A stretch of 64,000 bases of DNA, from contig PERL01000004.1 in NCBI GenBank assembly GCA_002928735.1, positions 62,001 through 126,000 of the forward strand, read 5' to 3'. This document shows, piece by piece, positions 51,592 through 61,300 of the stretch. Source of the stretch: Hyphomicrobium sp. GTDB lineage: Bacteria; Pseudomonadota; Alphaproteobacteria; Rhizobiales; Hyphomicrobiaceae. A model generated the notes under the pieces. It saw only the letters and a program-made list of their open reading frames with translations, did not search any database and was not told the DNA's origin. Every line of letters starts with the position of its first letter. The first letter of the stretch is position 1. The position numbers and the translations under genes were made by a program.

Positions 51592-53913
51592 ATGGTGACA
51601 GAGAAACTCAAAGCGCTGTTCCTGATCCCCGGTGGCCCGCAACAGGCCCCGACGCTCGACGCGAGCGAGCGCGCCTTTTCCATCGGTCTCGTGACCGTTG
51701 TGCTCTCTCTGGTGTCCGGCCTCGCTACCTTCCTCATCCTGACTGGCCTCACCCCCATCACCCCCCGCGACGACATCGTCTTGGGCGCGCTGCTGATCAA
51801 CATCGCCCTCATCGTCGCCATGATCATTATTCTGGCATGGCAGGGCATCGGCCTCTGGAAGGCCTGGAAGGCGGAGGTTCCCGGAGCCCGCCTGCACGTC
51901 CGCATCGTCGGCCTGTTCTCGATCATCGCAGCGCTGCCTGCGATCCTGCTGGCCATCGCCGCCACGACGACGTTCTCCCGCGCCATTGACAGCTGGTTCA
52001 CCGAGCGCACGCGCGCCATCATCAACAATTCGATGGACGTGGCCCAGTCGTATCTCGAAGAGCACGGCTCCGTCATTCGAACCGATGTCGCCAACATGGC
52101 CCGCGATGTCGATGCCTCCGCGGACGATATCGTCGACAATCCCCAGGCCCTCCGCCAACTCCTGATTGCCCAGGCGGGTCTGCGCGATCTCGTCAGCGCC
52201 TATCTCGTGTCGCCCAATGGCCAGCTGCTTGTCACCGCGTTCAACGACGAAAGCGAACCCTTCGCCAGCCCGCCCCCGGCCGCCATCGCCGAAGCCGAGA
52301 AGGGCCAGATCGCGATCATCAAATCGCTGGAGCGCGCCCGCGTCGCAGCCCTGTCCCGCCTGCAGCGATTCCCCGGCCAGTATCTGCTCGTCACCCGCGC
52401 CGTCAGCCCCAAGGTGATGTCCTACCTGCAGCGCACCGAACAGAGCGTCGACGAATACAACCGCCTGCGCAAAGCCCGCGGCGGTTTGAAACTCGCGCAC
52501 GGCCTCATGTACACGATGATCTCGATGACGGCGCTGCTCGCCGCCATTTGGACTGGGTTGTGGTTCGCCGGCCGCTTCGTGGCTCCCATCCGACGCCTCA
52601 TCGCCGGCGCGCGCGACGTCTCAACCGGCAACCTCGACGTCGAACTGCCCGAGCGGCGCGGCGAAGGCGACTTGCGCCGCCTGTCGAGCACGTTCAACAC
52701 GATGACACGCGAACTGAAAAACCAACGCAACGCCCTGGTCACCGCCAACTCCGAATTGTCCGAGCGAACGAGCTTCATCGAAGCCGTTCTCGCCGGCGTT
52801 TCATCCGGCATCATCGGCCTCGATGAAAACCGCTGCATCACCCTAATCTCACCCTCTGCTTTGAAACTCCTGGCCGTCGCGGAAAAGGACATCGTCGGCA
52901 AACCGATCGTCGAGGCACTCCCCGAATTTGCGCCCATATTCGAGCACCCCGAAGAGCCCGCCATCAAGACGAAGGGCGCCGCGGAAGTGCGCCGCGTCGT
53001 TGGCAACGACGAACGCACGTTCTCCGCACGCGTGACGGCGGAGCAAGCGGACGGCGGTCCCGTCGGCTCGGTCGTCACCTTCGACGACATCTCCGAACTT
53101 GTCGCCGCTCAGCGCACGTCCGCTTGGGGCGATGTCGCCCAGCGCATCGCGCACGAGATCAAAAACCCGCTCACGCCTATCATCCTCTCCGCCGAGCGCA
53201 TCCGCCGCAAGTATGGCAAGGTCATCGTCGAAGACCGCGAACTGTTCGAAAAGCTCACCGCGACCATCGAACGCCAAGCCGGCGACATCAAAACCATGGT
53301 CGACGAATTCGCCTCCTTCGCCCGTGTGCCAAAACCCGTCATGGAAGAGGGTGACATCCGCGACGCGGTCCAGGAATCCGTCATCCTCTTCCGCGAGGGC
53401 CACCCCGCCGTCACCTACAACTTGGTCATGCCCGAAGAGCGCGTCATCACCCACTTCGACCGCCGCCTCATCACCCAGGCCGTCACGAACCTCGTCAAAA
53501 ACGCCACCGAGGCGTGCGAGAGCGCCGTCCAATCCGGACAAACGGAAAAAGGCCGCGTCGAAACCATCATCCGCGTCACGCCCGAACGCATCGACATCGA
53601 CGTGATCGACAACGGCATCGGCCTGCCCAAACAAAATCGCTCACGCCTCCTCGAACCATACGTGACCACCAAGGGTTCCAAGGGCACCGGCCTCGGCCTC
53701 GCCATCGTTCAGAAAATCACCGAGCAGCACGGCGGAGCGCTCTACCTCGATGATGCGCCGTCCGCACCTGACCGAACCACTGGCGCTCTCGTGCGCATCA
53801 CCATTCCGCGCGGCGGCCGCCCCGCCACGCATCCCACCGCAACTAAAGATCACGACACCAACGGCGTGCCGGAAGCCGAACAGGCTCCCCCCGCGCGCGC
53901 CACAGCAAATTGA
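51592..53913 (+). CDS. ntrY: Nitrogen-regulation membrane histidine kinase NtrY
   Basis: A 773-residue kinase from the ATG at 51592 (MVTEKLKAL). The N-terminus has three or four transmembrane segments (VTVVLSLVSGLATFLILTG and a second block around VGLFSIIAALPAILLAIAAT), then a periplasmic sensor region, a last transmembrane segment, HAMP, PAS (IEAVLAGVSSGIIGLDENRC), the H-box [20 protein letters not shown] and the HATPase motifs NLVKNATEAC and GTGLGLAIVQKI. The open frame reaches 51427 but the typical length and fold favour the later start. It is followed by ntrX. Confidence 0.94.
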   Translation: MVTEKLKALFLIPGGPQQAPTLDASERAFSIGLVTVVLSLVSGLATFLILTGLTPITPRDDIVLGALLINIALIVAMIIILAWQGIGLWKAWKAEVPGARLHVRIVGLFSIIAALPAILLAIAATTTFSRAIDSWFTERTRAIINNSMDVAQSYLEEHGSVIRTDVANMARDVDASADDIVDNPQALRQLLIAQAGLRDLVSAYLVSPNGQLLVTAFNDESEPFASPPPAAIAEAEKGQIAIIKSLERARVAALSRLQRFPGQYLLVTRAVSPKVMSYLQRTEQSVDEYNRLRKARGGLKLAHGLMYTMISMTALLAAIWTGLWFAGRFVAPIRRLIAGARDVSTGNLDVELPERRGEGDLRRLSSTFNTMTRELKNQRNALVTANSELSERTSFIEAVLAGVSSGIIGLDENRCITLISPSALKLLAVAEKDIVGKPIVEALPEFAPIFEHPEEPAIKTKGAAEVRRVVGNDERTFSARVTAEQADGGPVGSVVTFDDISELVAAQRTSAWGDVAQRIAHEIKNPLTPIILSAERIRRKYGKVIVEDRELFEKLTATIERQAGDIKTMVDEFASFARVPKPVMEEGDIRDAVQESVILFREGHPAVTYNLVMPEERVITHFDRRLITQAVTNLVKNATEACESAVQSGQTEKGRVETIIRVTPERIDIDVIDNGIGLPKQNRSRLLEPYVTTKGSKGTGLGLAIVQKITEQHGGALYLDDAPSAPDRTTGALVRITIPRGGRPATHPTATKDHDTNGVPEAEQAPPARATAN

Positions 53914-53935
53914 CGACCCAAGAGGAGACGTTTCG

Positions 53936-55330
53936 ATGGCAGCCGATATTCTGATCGTCGACGATGAAGCCGACATCCGAGAGTTGATTTCAGGCATTCT
54001 CGAAGACGAAGGCCACCACTCGCGATTGGCCCGCGACAGCGATGAAGCCCTGCGCGCCATCGAAGAGCGCCGCCCACACCTCGTCATTCTCGACATTTGG
54101 CTCCAAGGCAGCCGCCTCGACGGCCTCGAAGTGCTCTCCGTTATCAAGCGCACCTATCCCGACCTGCCCGTCGTCATCATTTCCGGCCACGGCAACATCG
54201 AAACGGCCGTCACCGCCATCAAACGCGGCGCCTACGACTATATCGAGAAGCCCTTCAAGGCCGACCGCCTGATCCTCGTCGCTTTGCGGGCACTCGAAGC
54301 CTCGCAGTTGAAGCGCGAGGTCAAGGAACTGCGCGAACGCTCCACCGTCTCCGCCGACATGATCGGCAAGTCCGCCGCCCTCAACCAGCTTAAAGGCCAG
54401 ATCGACCGCCTAGCGCCCACCAACAGCCGCATCCTGATCCGCGGCTCTTCCGGCACCGGCAAGGAACTCGCCGCCCGCGTCATCCACCTAAAGTCGCGCC
54501 GCGCCGACGCGCCGTTCGTCGTCCTCAACGCCGCTGCCATGGCCCCCGACCGGGTCGAGGAAGAACTGTTCGGCACCGAAGACCGCACCGGCGGCCCGCG
54601 CAAAGTCGGCGCGCTCGAAGAAAGCCACGGCGGCACGCTCTACATCGACGAAGTCGCCGACATGCCTCTCGAAACCCAAGGCAAGGTCCTGCGCGTCCTC
54701 GTCGAGCAGAAATTCCAGCGCATCGGCGGCTCGCAGAAAGTCTCCGTCGACGCTCGTATCATCTCCTCCACCAGCCGCGATCTCGAGCGCGACATGAACG
54801 AGGGCCGCTTCCGCGAAGACCTCTACCACCGCCTCAACGTGGTGCCGTTGCGCGTGCCCAGCCTCGCCGAGCGCCGCGAAGACATCCCCGACCTGATTCA
54901 GTTCTTCATCTCCCAGCTGTCGCAAGCCTCGGGCTTGGCCCCTCGCCGCATCGGGGAAGATGCCATCGCCGTCCTCCAGGCCCACGACTGGCCGGGCAAC
55001 GTGCGCGAACTCAGAAACAACATCGAACGCCTGATGATCCTCGCCGGCGGCGATCCCAACACCGTCATCACCGCCGAGATGCTGCCCGAAGAAATCGGCT
55101 CCAACGTGCCCTTGCCCGTCAACGGCGGTGCCGAGCACCTAATGTCCCTGCCGCTGCGCGAAGCCCGCGAAATCTTCGAGCGCGAATATCTGCTCGCCCA
55201 GATCAATCGCTTCGGTGGCAACATCTCCCGCACCGCCGAATTCGTCGGCATGGAGCGTTCCGCGCTCCACCGCAAATTGCGCGCGCTGGGCGTCTCCTCC
55301 GACCAGCGCACCGAAGGCCGGCCCATGTGA
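53936..55330 (+). CDS. ntrX: Nitrogen-regulation response regulator NtrX
   Basis: A 464-residue NtrC-like regulator with receiver (DILIVDDEADIRELI, phospho-Asp in HLVILDIWLQGS), AAA+ domain (RGSSGTGKELAARVI) and Fis-type helix-turn-helix (GNISRTAEFVGMERSALHRK). The sigma-54 contact loop GAFTGA is missing: that position reads FGTEDRTGGPRKVGALEES, as in other alphaproteobacterial NtrX. It therefore probably acts without sigma-54. GAGGAG precedes the ATG at 53936, 22 bases after ntrY. Confidence 0.95.
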   Translation: MAADILIVDDEADIRELISGILEDEGHHSRLARDSDEALRAIEERRPHLVILDIWLQGSRLDGLEVLSVIKRTYPDLPVVIISGHGNIETAVTAIKRGAYDYIEKPFKADRLILVALRALEASQLKREVKELRERSTVSADMIGKSAALNQLKGQIDRLAPTNSRILIRGSSGTGKELAARVIHLKSRRADAPFVVLNAAAMAPDRVEEELFGTEDRTGGPRKVGALEESHGGTLYIDEVADMPLETQGKVLRVLVEQKFQRIGGSQKVSVDARIISSTSRDLERDMNEGRFREDLYHRLNVVPLRVPSLAERREDIPDLIQFFISQLSQASGLAPRRIGEDAIAVLQAHDWPGNVRELRNNIERLMILAGGDPNTVITAEMLPEEIGSNVPLPVNGGAEHLMSLPLREAREIFEREYLLAQINRFGGNISRTAEFVGMERSALHRKLRALGVSSDQRTEGRPM

Positions 55331-55457
55331 ACCGCAACATGCGATCGCGCGGTTAACCCGCTCGTGAGACCGATCGGCTAATGTGCCCGGCGAATGGCGA
55401 CGGCCCCGGCCGTAGCTGCAACTTGATACCGAGGCCCGCTCCGTCGCGGGATCCGAC

Positions 55458-56834
55458 ATGAAAGTCATCATCTGCGGCGCGGGACAGGTGGGCACTGGCA
55501 TTGCCGAGCGCCTCGCCGCGGAAGGCAACGACATCTCCATCGTCGATGCCAGCGCCGAACTCGTCCAGCGCGCCAACGACGTCCTGGAAGTCCGCGCCAT
55601 CCAGGGCAACGCCGCCCATCCCGACATCCTCGAAAAGGCCGGCGCCCGCGAAGCCGACATGCTGATCGCCGTCACGCTCCATGACGAAGTCAATATGGTC
55701 GCCTGTCAGGTCGCGCACGCGCTGTTCGATATCCCGACCAAGATCGCCCGCGTTCGCGCCCAATCCTATTTCGATCCCGAATGGCGCAAGCTCTTCGATC
55801 GCGACAACATGGCGATCGATAGCGTCATCTCGCCCGAAATCGAAGTCGGCCGCATGATCCTGCGCCGTCTCGAAACGCCGGGCGCCTTCGAAACCGTCAC
55901 CTTTGCTGATCGCCGCGCGGTGCTCCTCGGCATTGCTGCCGGCAGCGAATGCCCCGTCATCGACACGCCGCTCCTTCAGCTTGGCCAGCTCTTCCCCGAT
56001 CTCAACGCCGCCATCGTCGCCATCGTCCGCGCCGGCAAACTCATCGTCGCCCACGCCAATGATCAGGTCCAGGTCGGCGACGATGTCTATGTCATCGCCG
56101 ACGTCGCTCAGATTGGCCGCGTCCTCCAGATCTTTGGTCACGAAGAAACGCAAGCCCGCCGCCTCGTCATCGCCGGCGGCGGCAACATCGGCTACTTCAT
56201 CGCCCGTGAGCTGGAAGAGCGCGATGCCAACCTGCGCGTGAAGGTGATCGAGATGTCGCGCAACCGCGCCATGGAAATCGCCGAAAAACTTACACGCGCT
56301 GTCGTTCTGCACGGCTCTGCCTTGTCCGAAGACGTCCTGCGCGAGGCCGAAGCCCCCTCCGCCGATACGCTGATCGCCGTCACGAACGACGACCAGACCA
56401 ATCTTCTCACCGCCGCTCTGGCCAAGCAGATCGGCTGCAAATCCTCCCTCTGCCTGCTCAATTCCTCCAACTATGCCGCCATGATCCGCTCGCTCGGCAT
56501 CGACGCGCAGTTGAACCCCAAGACCGTCACCGTCTCCCGCATCCTTCAGCACGTCCGCCGTGGCCGCATCCGTGGCGTTCACTCGATCCACAACGGCGCC
56601 GGCGAAGTGCTCGAAGCCGAAGTCCTCGAAACCTCCGGCCTTGTCGGCAAATCGATCCGCGAGATCGATCTGGGCGAAGGCGTCCGCTTCGGCGCCATCC
56701 TGCGGCAAAACAAACTCGTCAAACCGACAGGCGATACCGAATTCGAAGTCGGCGACCGCGCCGTTCTCTTTGCCCGCGCCGACTTCGTCCGCCAGGTCGA
56801 ACAGCTCTTCCGCGTCAGCCCAGATTACTTCTAA
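55458..56834 (+). CDS. trkA: Trk system potassium transporter peripheral subunit TrkA
   Basis: A 458-residue NAD-binding cytosolic regulator of TrkH/TrkG-type K+ uptake. It has two Rossmann (RCK-N) units, VIICGAGQVGTGIAERLAAE and LVIAGGGNIGYFIARELEE, each followed by a TrkA-C domain (for example DTPLLQLGQLFPDLNAAI and KSIREIDLGEGVRFGAILR). The channel gene is not in this window. Its position between ntrX and dat is standard in alphaproteobacteria. Confidence 0.97.
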   Translation: MKVIICGAGQVGTGIAERLAAEGNDISIVDASAELVQRANDVLEVRAIQGNAAHPDILEKAGAREADMLIAVTLHDEVNMVACQVAHALFDIPTKIARVRAQSYFDPEWRKLFDRDNMAIDSVISPEIEVGRMILRRLETPGAFETVTFADRRAVLLGIAAGSECPVIDTPLLQLGQLFPDLNAAIVAIVRAGKLIVAHANDQVQVGDDVYVIADVAQIGRVLQIFGHEETQARRLVIAGGGNIGYFIARELEERDANLRVKVIEMSRNRAMEIAEKLTRAVVLHGSALSEDVLREAEAPSADTLIAVTNDDQTNLLTAALAKQIGCKSSLCLLNSSNYAAMIRSLGIDAQLNPKTVTVSRILQHVRRGRIRGVHSIHNGAGEVLEAEVLETSGLVGKSIREIDLGEGVRFGAILRQNKLVKPTGDTEFEVGDRAVLFARADFVRQVEQLFRVSPDYF

Positions 56835-56858
56835 AAAGATCCTGCAAAGGGACATCGC

Positions 56859-57719
56859 ATGGCACGCATCGTCTATGTCAACGGCCGCTACCTCCCCTAC
56901 GCCGAAGCCGGCGTGCATGTGGAGGATCGCGGCTTCCAGTTCGCCGACAGCGTCTATGAGGTCTGCGAAGTTAAATCCGGCGCGCTGATCGACACCACGC
57001 GCCATCTCGCCCGCCTTGACCGTTCGCTGGCCGAACTCAAAATCGCCAAGCCCATGTCGGATGCCGCCCTGCGCCACGTGCTCGCCCAAGTCGTCCGCCG
57101 CAACCGCGTCCGCGATGGACTGGTCTATCTGCAGGTCACACGCGGCAAGGCTGCCCGCGACTTCCTCTTTCCCGGCGAAACCGACCCCACGCTCGTCGCA
57201 CTCGCCCGCCCCATCGACCCGCACAAGGTGGCCGCGAAAGCCAAGTCCGGCATTGCCGTGAAAACCGTTCCCGACCCGCGCTGGGGCCGGTGCGACCTGA
57301 AGACCGTGATGCTGCTGCCCGCCGCCCTCGCCAAGGAGACGGCCCGCGATGCCGGCGCGCAGGAAGCCTGGTTCGTCGACGAGAAAGGCTTCGTGACCGA
57401 AGGCGCCTCGTCCAATGCCTGGATCGTCCGCCCCGACGGCTTCGTCCTGACCCGCCCCCTCGACCACCGCATCTTGGGCGGCGTCACCCGCGCCACGCTC
57501 CTCGACCTCCTGAAAGCCCAAGGTGTGCCGGTCGAACAGCGGCCTTTCACGGTTCCCGAGGCTCAGGCCGCCCGCGAAGCCTTCGTGACCTCCGCATCGG
57601 CAACCGTCATGCCCGTCGTCAGCATCGACGGCCGCAAGGTCGCCGACGGCCGTCCCGGCGCGCTAACCCAGCGCCTCCGGGAAAAATTCCACGATCTGGC
57701 TGAAATAACGCCAGTTTGA
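56859..57719 (+). CDS. dat: D-amino-acid aminotransferase
   Basis: A 286-residue fold-type IV PLP transaminase moving amino groups between D-amino acids and 2-oxo acids. It begins ARIVYVNGRYLPYAEAGVHV, contains EDRGFQFADSVYEV, the catalytic lysine region GRCDLKTVMLL, and GASSNAWIVRPDG and RATLLDL segments. A branched-chain aminotransferase cannot be excluded, but the DAAT-like opening favours this call. The gene lies between trkA and hfq, an order conserved across many Hyphomicrobiales. Confidence 0.92.
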   Translation: MARIVYVNGRYLPYAEAGVHVEDRGFQFADSVYEVCEVKSGALIDTTRHLARLDRSLAELKIAKPMSDAALRHVLAQVVRRNRVRDGLVYLQVTRGKAARDFLFPGETDPTLVALARPIDPHKVAAKAKSGIAVKTVPDPRWGRCDLKTVMLLPAALAKETARDAGAQEAWFVDEKGFVTEGASSNAWIVRPDGFVLTRPLDHRILGGVTRATLLDLLKAQGVPVEQRPFTVPEAQAAREAFVTSASATVMPVVSIDGRKVADGRPGALTQRLREKFHDLAEITPV

Positions 57720-57870
57720 ATAGCTTTTTAGCCCTGTTTGCGCCGACACTGATCAGACTTCCCACGCATTTTTGCTGCAGCTGCGAAGAGAACCCGCTAA
57801 AAAGGTGCAGTACGTCACTGAGCCGCATCGCATGTCCGGCCAAGGCCGCACGCCCGTAATCTGCGTATGC

Positions 57871-57911
57871 CAACAAAAAGAACCGACCGATCAATCGGAA
57901 AGAACAACAAA
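57871..57911 (+). promoter_or_regulatory. A-rich hfq leader with small hairpin
   Basis: Two A-rich tracts, CAACAAAAAGAACC (57871-57884) and GGAAAGAACAACAAA (57897-57911), flank the short inverted repeat CCGATCAATCGG (57887-57898) just before the hfq ATG. The tracts contain A-R-N triplets of the kind bound by the distal face of Hfq, so autoregulation is plausible. The remainder of the 192-base dat-hfq gap shows no other feature. Confidence 0.4.
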
Positions 57912-58160
57912 ATGCCCCCCGAACGCGCCCCCAGCTTGCAAGACACCTTCCTCAATCACGTCCGTAAGCAAAAAATTCCCCTGACGATCTTCCTCATCAA
58001 CGGCGTCAAGCTCCAGGGCATCGTCACCTGGTTCGACAGCTTCTGCGTGCTGCTACGCCGTGACGGCCACTCCCAGCTCGTCTATAAGCATGCCATCTCG
58101 ACCATCATGCCCGGCGCGCCCGTAAACCTCATGGACGGTGAAGGCGGCGAAGAGGGCTGA
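57912..58160 (+). CDS. hfq: RNA chaperone Hfq
   Basis: An 82-residue Sm-like protein forming a hexamer that pairs small RNAs with mRNAs. The Sm1 motif is [20 protein letters not shown] and Sm2 is [14 protein letters not shown], with the proximal-face YKHA residues intact. GGAAAG lies upstream of the ATG at 57912; the frame extends to 57867 but the family begins [15 protein letters not shown]. hflX begins within its last codons. Confidence 0.97.
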   Translation: MPPERAPSLQDTFLNHVRKQKIPLTIFLINGVKLQGIVTWFDSFCVLLRRDGHSQLVYKHAISTIMPGAPVNLMDGEGGEEG

Positions 58161-59595
58161 GGCCGAACTCCACGCGAGCACGGCGGCACACGTCATCGAT
58201 AAAGCGACAGAAGACGGCATCAACGACGTTCCCGAGCGTGAAAAGCCCGGCACCGAGGTCCTGCGCGTATCCACCGGCCGCGCCCTCGTGATCGTTCCAG
58301 TCCTCAAAGACATCTACAACCGCGACGATGGCCCGCGCGATAGCCGCGGTGCGCCCGTCGTCACCCACTCGCCCAACGACCGCCTGACCGAAGCAACCGG
58401 CCTCGCCGAAGCCATCGATCTCGAAATCGCCGGTGCACGCGTCGTCACCATCGCCGAGCCACGTCCATCCACTCTCTTTGGAAAAGGCAAAGTCGAGGAA
58501 CTGCGCCTCGAAGTTGAAGAGACCGGCGCCGGCCTCGTTATCGTCGATCACGCGATCACCCCCGTGCAGCAGAGCAACTTGGAGAAAGCCTGGAACGCCA
58601 AGGTGCTCGATCGCACCGGCCTCATCCTTGAAATTTTCGGCCGCCGCGCGCGAACCCGCGAAGGGCGCCTACAAGTCGAACTCGCCCATCTGACCTATCA
58701 GAAGGGCCGCCTCGTGCGCGCCTGGACTCACTTGGAACGCCAGCGCGGCGGCGGCGGCTTCTTGGGCGGCCCCGGCGAAGCCCAGCTCGAACTCGACCGG
58801 CGCATTCTGGAATCGCGCATCGAGTCCATCAAACGCGAACTCACCCAAGTCGTGAAAACGCGCGAACTCCACCGGGCCGGCCGCCGCAAGGTGCCCTATC
58901 CGATCGTCGCCATCGTCGGCTATACGAACGCCGGCAAATCAACGCTCTTCAATCTCATCACGGGTGCCGCCGTCCTGGCCAAGGATCAGGTCTTCGCGAC
59001 GCTCGATCCCACCATGCGCGAAGTGAAGCTGCGCAGCGGCCGCCGCATCATCCTCTCCGACACGGTGGGTTTCATCTCATCCCTTCCCACGATGTTGGTC
59101 GCGGCTTTCCGCGCCACACTGGAAGAAGTCGTCGAAGCCGATCTCATCCTGCACGTGCGCGACATCTCGCATCCCGAAACAGACGCGCAAGCAGCCGACG
59201 TCGAAGGCGTGCTCGGCGATCTGGGCATCGACACCGTGCCTGCCCACAGCCACATCCTGGAAGTCTGGAACAAGATCGATCTCCTGCCCGACATCCTGCG
59301 CCAGGATGCCGGCAACCTCGCGCGCTTCCAGGAGCGCCAACCCGCACTCGTGTCCGCCATCACCGGGGAGGGTATTCCCGAACTCCTCGACGCCATCGAC
59401 GCGCGTCTCGGCGCCTCTGATCAGATCGTCGAAGTCACACTTCCCGCAGACGCCGGCAAACTGCTCGCCTGGATCCACACCAACGCCGATGTGCTCACCC
59501 GCACCACCAACGACGAAACTGGCGCCACAACGCTCACTTTGCGCACCACGCCTGAAAACAAAGCCCGGCTTGATGCGCAGCTAGCTAAATTCTAG
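58138..59595 (+). CDS. hflX: GTPase HflX
   Basis: A 485-residue ribosome-associated GTPase that splits stalled ribosomes in stress. The N-terminal domain has [20 protein letters not shown], followed by [17 protein letters not shown] and the [15 protein letters not shown] glycine-rich loop; the G domain has G1 [15 protein letters not shown]3 SDTVGFIS and G4 NKID. The GTG at 58138 overlaps hfq by 23 bases; an ATG is not available nearby. The stop shares a CTAG with that of convergent mazG. Confidence 0.95.
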   Translation: MKAAKRAEAELHASTAAHVIDKATEDGINDVPEREKPGTEVLRVSTGRALVIVPVLKDIYNRDDGPRDSRGAPVVTHSPNDRLTEATGLAEAIDLEIAGARVVTIAEPRPSTLFGKGKVEELRLEVEETGAGLVIVDHAITPVQQSNLEKAWNAKVLDRTGLILEIFGRRARTREGRLQVELAHLTYQKGRLVRAWTHLERQRGGGGFLGGPGEAQLELDRRILESRIESIKRELTQVVKTRELHRAGRRKVPYPIVAIVGYTNAGKSTLFNLITGAAVLAKDQVFATLDPTMREVKLRSGRRIILSDTVGFISSLPTMLVAAFRATLEEVVEADLILHVRDISHPETDAQAADVEGVLGDLGIDTVPAHSHILEVWNKIDLLPDILRQDAGNLARFQERQPALVSAITGEGIPELLDAIDARLGASDQIVEVTLPADAGKLLAWIHTNADVLTRTTNDETGATTLTLRTTPENKARLDAQLAKF

Positions 59596-60545
59596 GTCGC
59601 TGACTTGGTGCCAGAGACGGTGCCTGGCACCGCCTCATGGCCCAGCCGCGCCTTATCCTGCGCCCGCACCTCGTCCCAAAGCGCGTCCATTTCTTCGAGC
59701 GTGGACTGCTCTGGCGTTTTGCCCATCTCCGCCAATCGCCGCTCGATGTAAGCGAACCGCCGCATAAACTTGTCATTCGCCTTTCGCAGCGCCGTCTCCG
59801 GATCGAGCTTCAAATGCCGTGCGATGTTCGCCATCACAAACAGCATGTCGCCCATCTCTTCTTCAATCAACACCGCGGCTTCCGGCCGACTCCCTGCAGG
59901 GGAGTCGGAAGCCGCAGATAAAAAAGCAACCTCTTCTAGCTCACCGATCTCTTCCTTCATCTTCGCAAACACCGGCGCCAGATCCGGCCAATCGAATCCC
60001 ACGCGCGCGGCTTTGTCCTGCAACTTGATCGCCCGCGTCAGCGCCGGCAACCCAACCGGGACGTCGGCGAGCACTGCCGCACGATGCGCGCTGGGCGCCT
60101 GCTGACCGGCGCTTCCAAAACGCGCCCGCTCGGCCGCCTTGGCCGCCCGCTCCTCGGCCTTGATGCGCGCCCAGAAATCTGGCTGCGCACCTGCCGCCCG
60201 CTCCTCCGCGCTCCCGAACACGTGCGGATGCCGCCGGATCATCTTTGTATTGACCGCGTCGGCCACATCGGCAAACGCAAACGCGCCCTGCTCCTCCGCC
60301 ATCCGTGAATGATAGACAACCTGCAGCAAGAGATCGCCAAGCTCGTCCTTCAAGTCGGCCAGATCACCGCGCGAAATCGCATCCGCCACCTCGTAGGCTT
60401 CCTCGATGGTGTAGGGCGCAATCGTTTGAAACGTCTGCTCCAGATCCCACGGGCAGCCGGTCTCCGGCGTGCGCAACGCGGCCATGATCTCAATGAGGCG
60501 CTGCAGCGCCCCGGCGGCGGAAGGAGAAGGTTCGCTCTGTGTCAT
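59592..60545 (-). CDS. mazG: Nucleoside triphosphate pyrophosphohydrolase MazG
   Basis: A 317-residue enzyme hydrolysing NTPs to NMP plus pyrophosphate. Two MazG units are visible; the first has CPWDLEQTFQTIAPYTIEEA and EYVADAI-type acidic helices followed by DLKDELGDLLLQVVYH, the second VLIEEEMGDMLFVMANIARH. The last dozen residues ([13 protein letters not shown]) lie in a repeat-like stretch and are probably not part of the fold. The ATG at 60545 (MTQSEPSPS) is used; 60557 is also possible. It converges on hflX. Confidence 0.94.
   Translation of the reverse strand: MTQSEPSPSAAGALQRLIEIMAALRTPETGCPWDLEQTFQTIAPYTIEEAYEVADAISRGDLADLKDELGDLLLQVVYHSRMAEEQGAFAFADVADAVNTKMIRRHPHVFGSAEERAAGAQPDFWARIKAEERAAKAAERARFGSAGQQAPSAHRAAVLADVPVGLPALTRAIKLQDKAARVGFDWPDLAPVFAKMKEEIGELEEVAFLSAASDSPAGSRPEAAVLIEEEMGDMLFVMANIARHLKLDPETALRKANDKFMRRFAYIERRLAEMGKTPEQSTLEEMDALWDEVRAQDKARLGHEAVPGTVSGTKSAT
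59607..59631. repeat. Inverted repeat in the mazG 3' end
   Basis: GGTGCCA (59607-59613) pairs with TGGCACC (59625-59631) around an 11-base loop containing a second GGTGCC. It encodes the V-P-G-T-V-S-G-T tail of MazG and lies just inside the convergent hflX/mazG ends, so it may be a terminator-like structure or a dispersed element read into the gene. Confidence 0.45.
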
Positions 60546-60595
60546 GGCCGCGGACACTACCGCCTTTCATCCGCCAATCAACCGCAGCCATATTC

Positions 60596-61300
60596 TCAAC
60601 CCCTCCTCTCGAGGGGGAGGGGCAGGGGTGGGGCGGAGCTTCGCCCGCCGGCGGTCGCAAGCGACGGCAACTGAAACGCCCAACGGTCCAACGCCTCGGC
60701 ATACCGCCACACCAGCGCCAGCGGGATTAGCCACGCGATCCACGACGCCGCCGCGTAAATCGGCTCGAACGGCAGCTCCAATAAAATCGCCGAACCCGTG
60801 ATCAAACGGAACCAAACCGCCCCCGTCGTCACCGCCGCCATGGCCAGCATGAGGCGAGCATGACGCCCCCGGTCGCCGCGCCGGATCGACACCACCGCCG
60901 CATAGAAGAGACACAACCACACAATCCCCTGCACGAAAAAACCCGCCCGCGACGGCCACCACGAATAACTGAATATGGCGACGGGCAGCGCGGTCAGCCC
61001 TCCCACCACCACGAAAGCGCCCAACGTCCATCCGATTTTGCGGTGAAGCTCAGGTTTGAAGCGAAGGCTGAGCGCAACAGGTAACAACAGCAACACGATC
61101 GCCGACGCCAGCATGTGCACGCGGAACACGACCGGCAGCCGCCGGTCCACCAGCGACATCTCGAAAGGAAGTGCAATGGCCCCCGTCCCCGATCCCAACG
61201 CCACCACCGCCACGATCAGCGACAGCATGAGCGCCGCCGCGATCCCAATGCGCGCAGCCCATGTCAGACGAGGTTCAGCGAGGGCAGGGGTGGGGAGCAT
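60596..61300 (-). CDS. DUF2306-like membrane protein
   Basis: A 234-residue protein with six or seven hydrophobic segments, for example VVFRVHMLASAIVLLLLPVA, KIGWTLGAFVVVGGLTALPV, FFVQGIVWLCLFYAAVVSI and ARLMLAMAAVTTGAVWFRLI. The histidines in RVHML, LHRKIG and RHARL fit a haem-binding membrane family of DUF2306 type. The ATG at 61300 shares a CATG with the start of the divergent exported-protein gene; starts at 61312 or 61228 are alternatives. Function unknown. Confidence 0.75.
   Translation of the reverse strand: MLPTPALAEPRLTWAARIGIAAALMLSLIVAVVALGSGTGAIALPFEMSLVDRRLPVVFRVHMLASAIVLLLLPVALSLRFKPELHRKIGWTLGAFVVVGGLTALPVAIFSYSWWPSRAGFFVQGIVWLCLFYAAVVSIRRGDRGRHARLMLAMAAVTTGAVWFRLITGSAILLELPFEPIYAAASWIAWLIPLALVWRYAEALDRWAFQLPSLATAGGRSSAPPLPLPLERRG

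Noticed and set aside
52849-53634. 261-codon minus-strand frame antisense to ntrY
   Set aside because: Shadow of conserved ntrY codons; no motif.
55353-57521. 722-codon minus-strand open frame, glycine- and aspartate-rich, antisense to trkA and dat
   Set aside because: It mirrors the GC-rich codons of two well-recognised genes, has no domain and no ribosome site; typical shadow frame in high-GC DNA.
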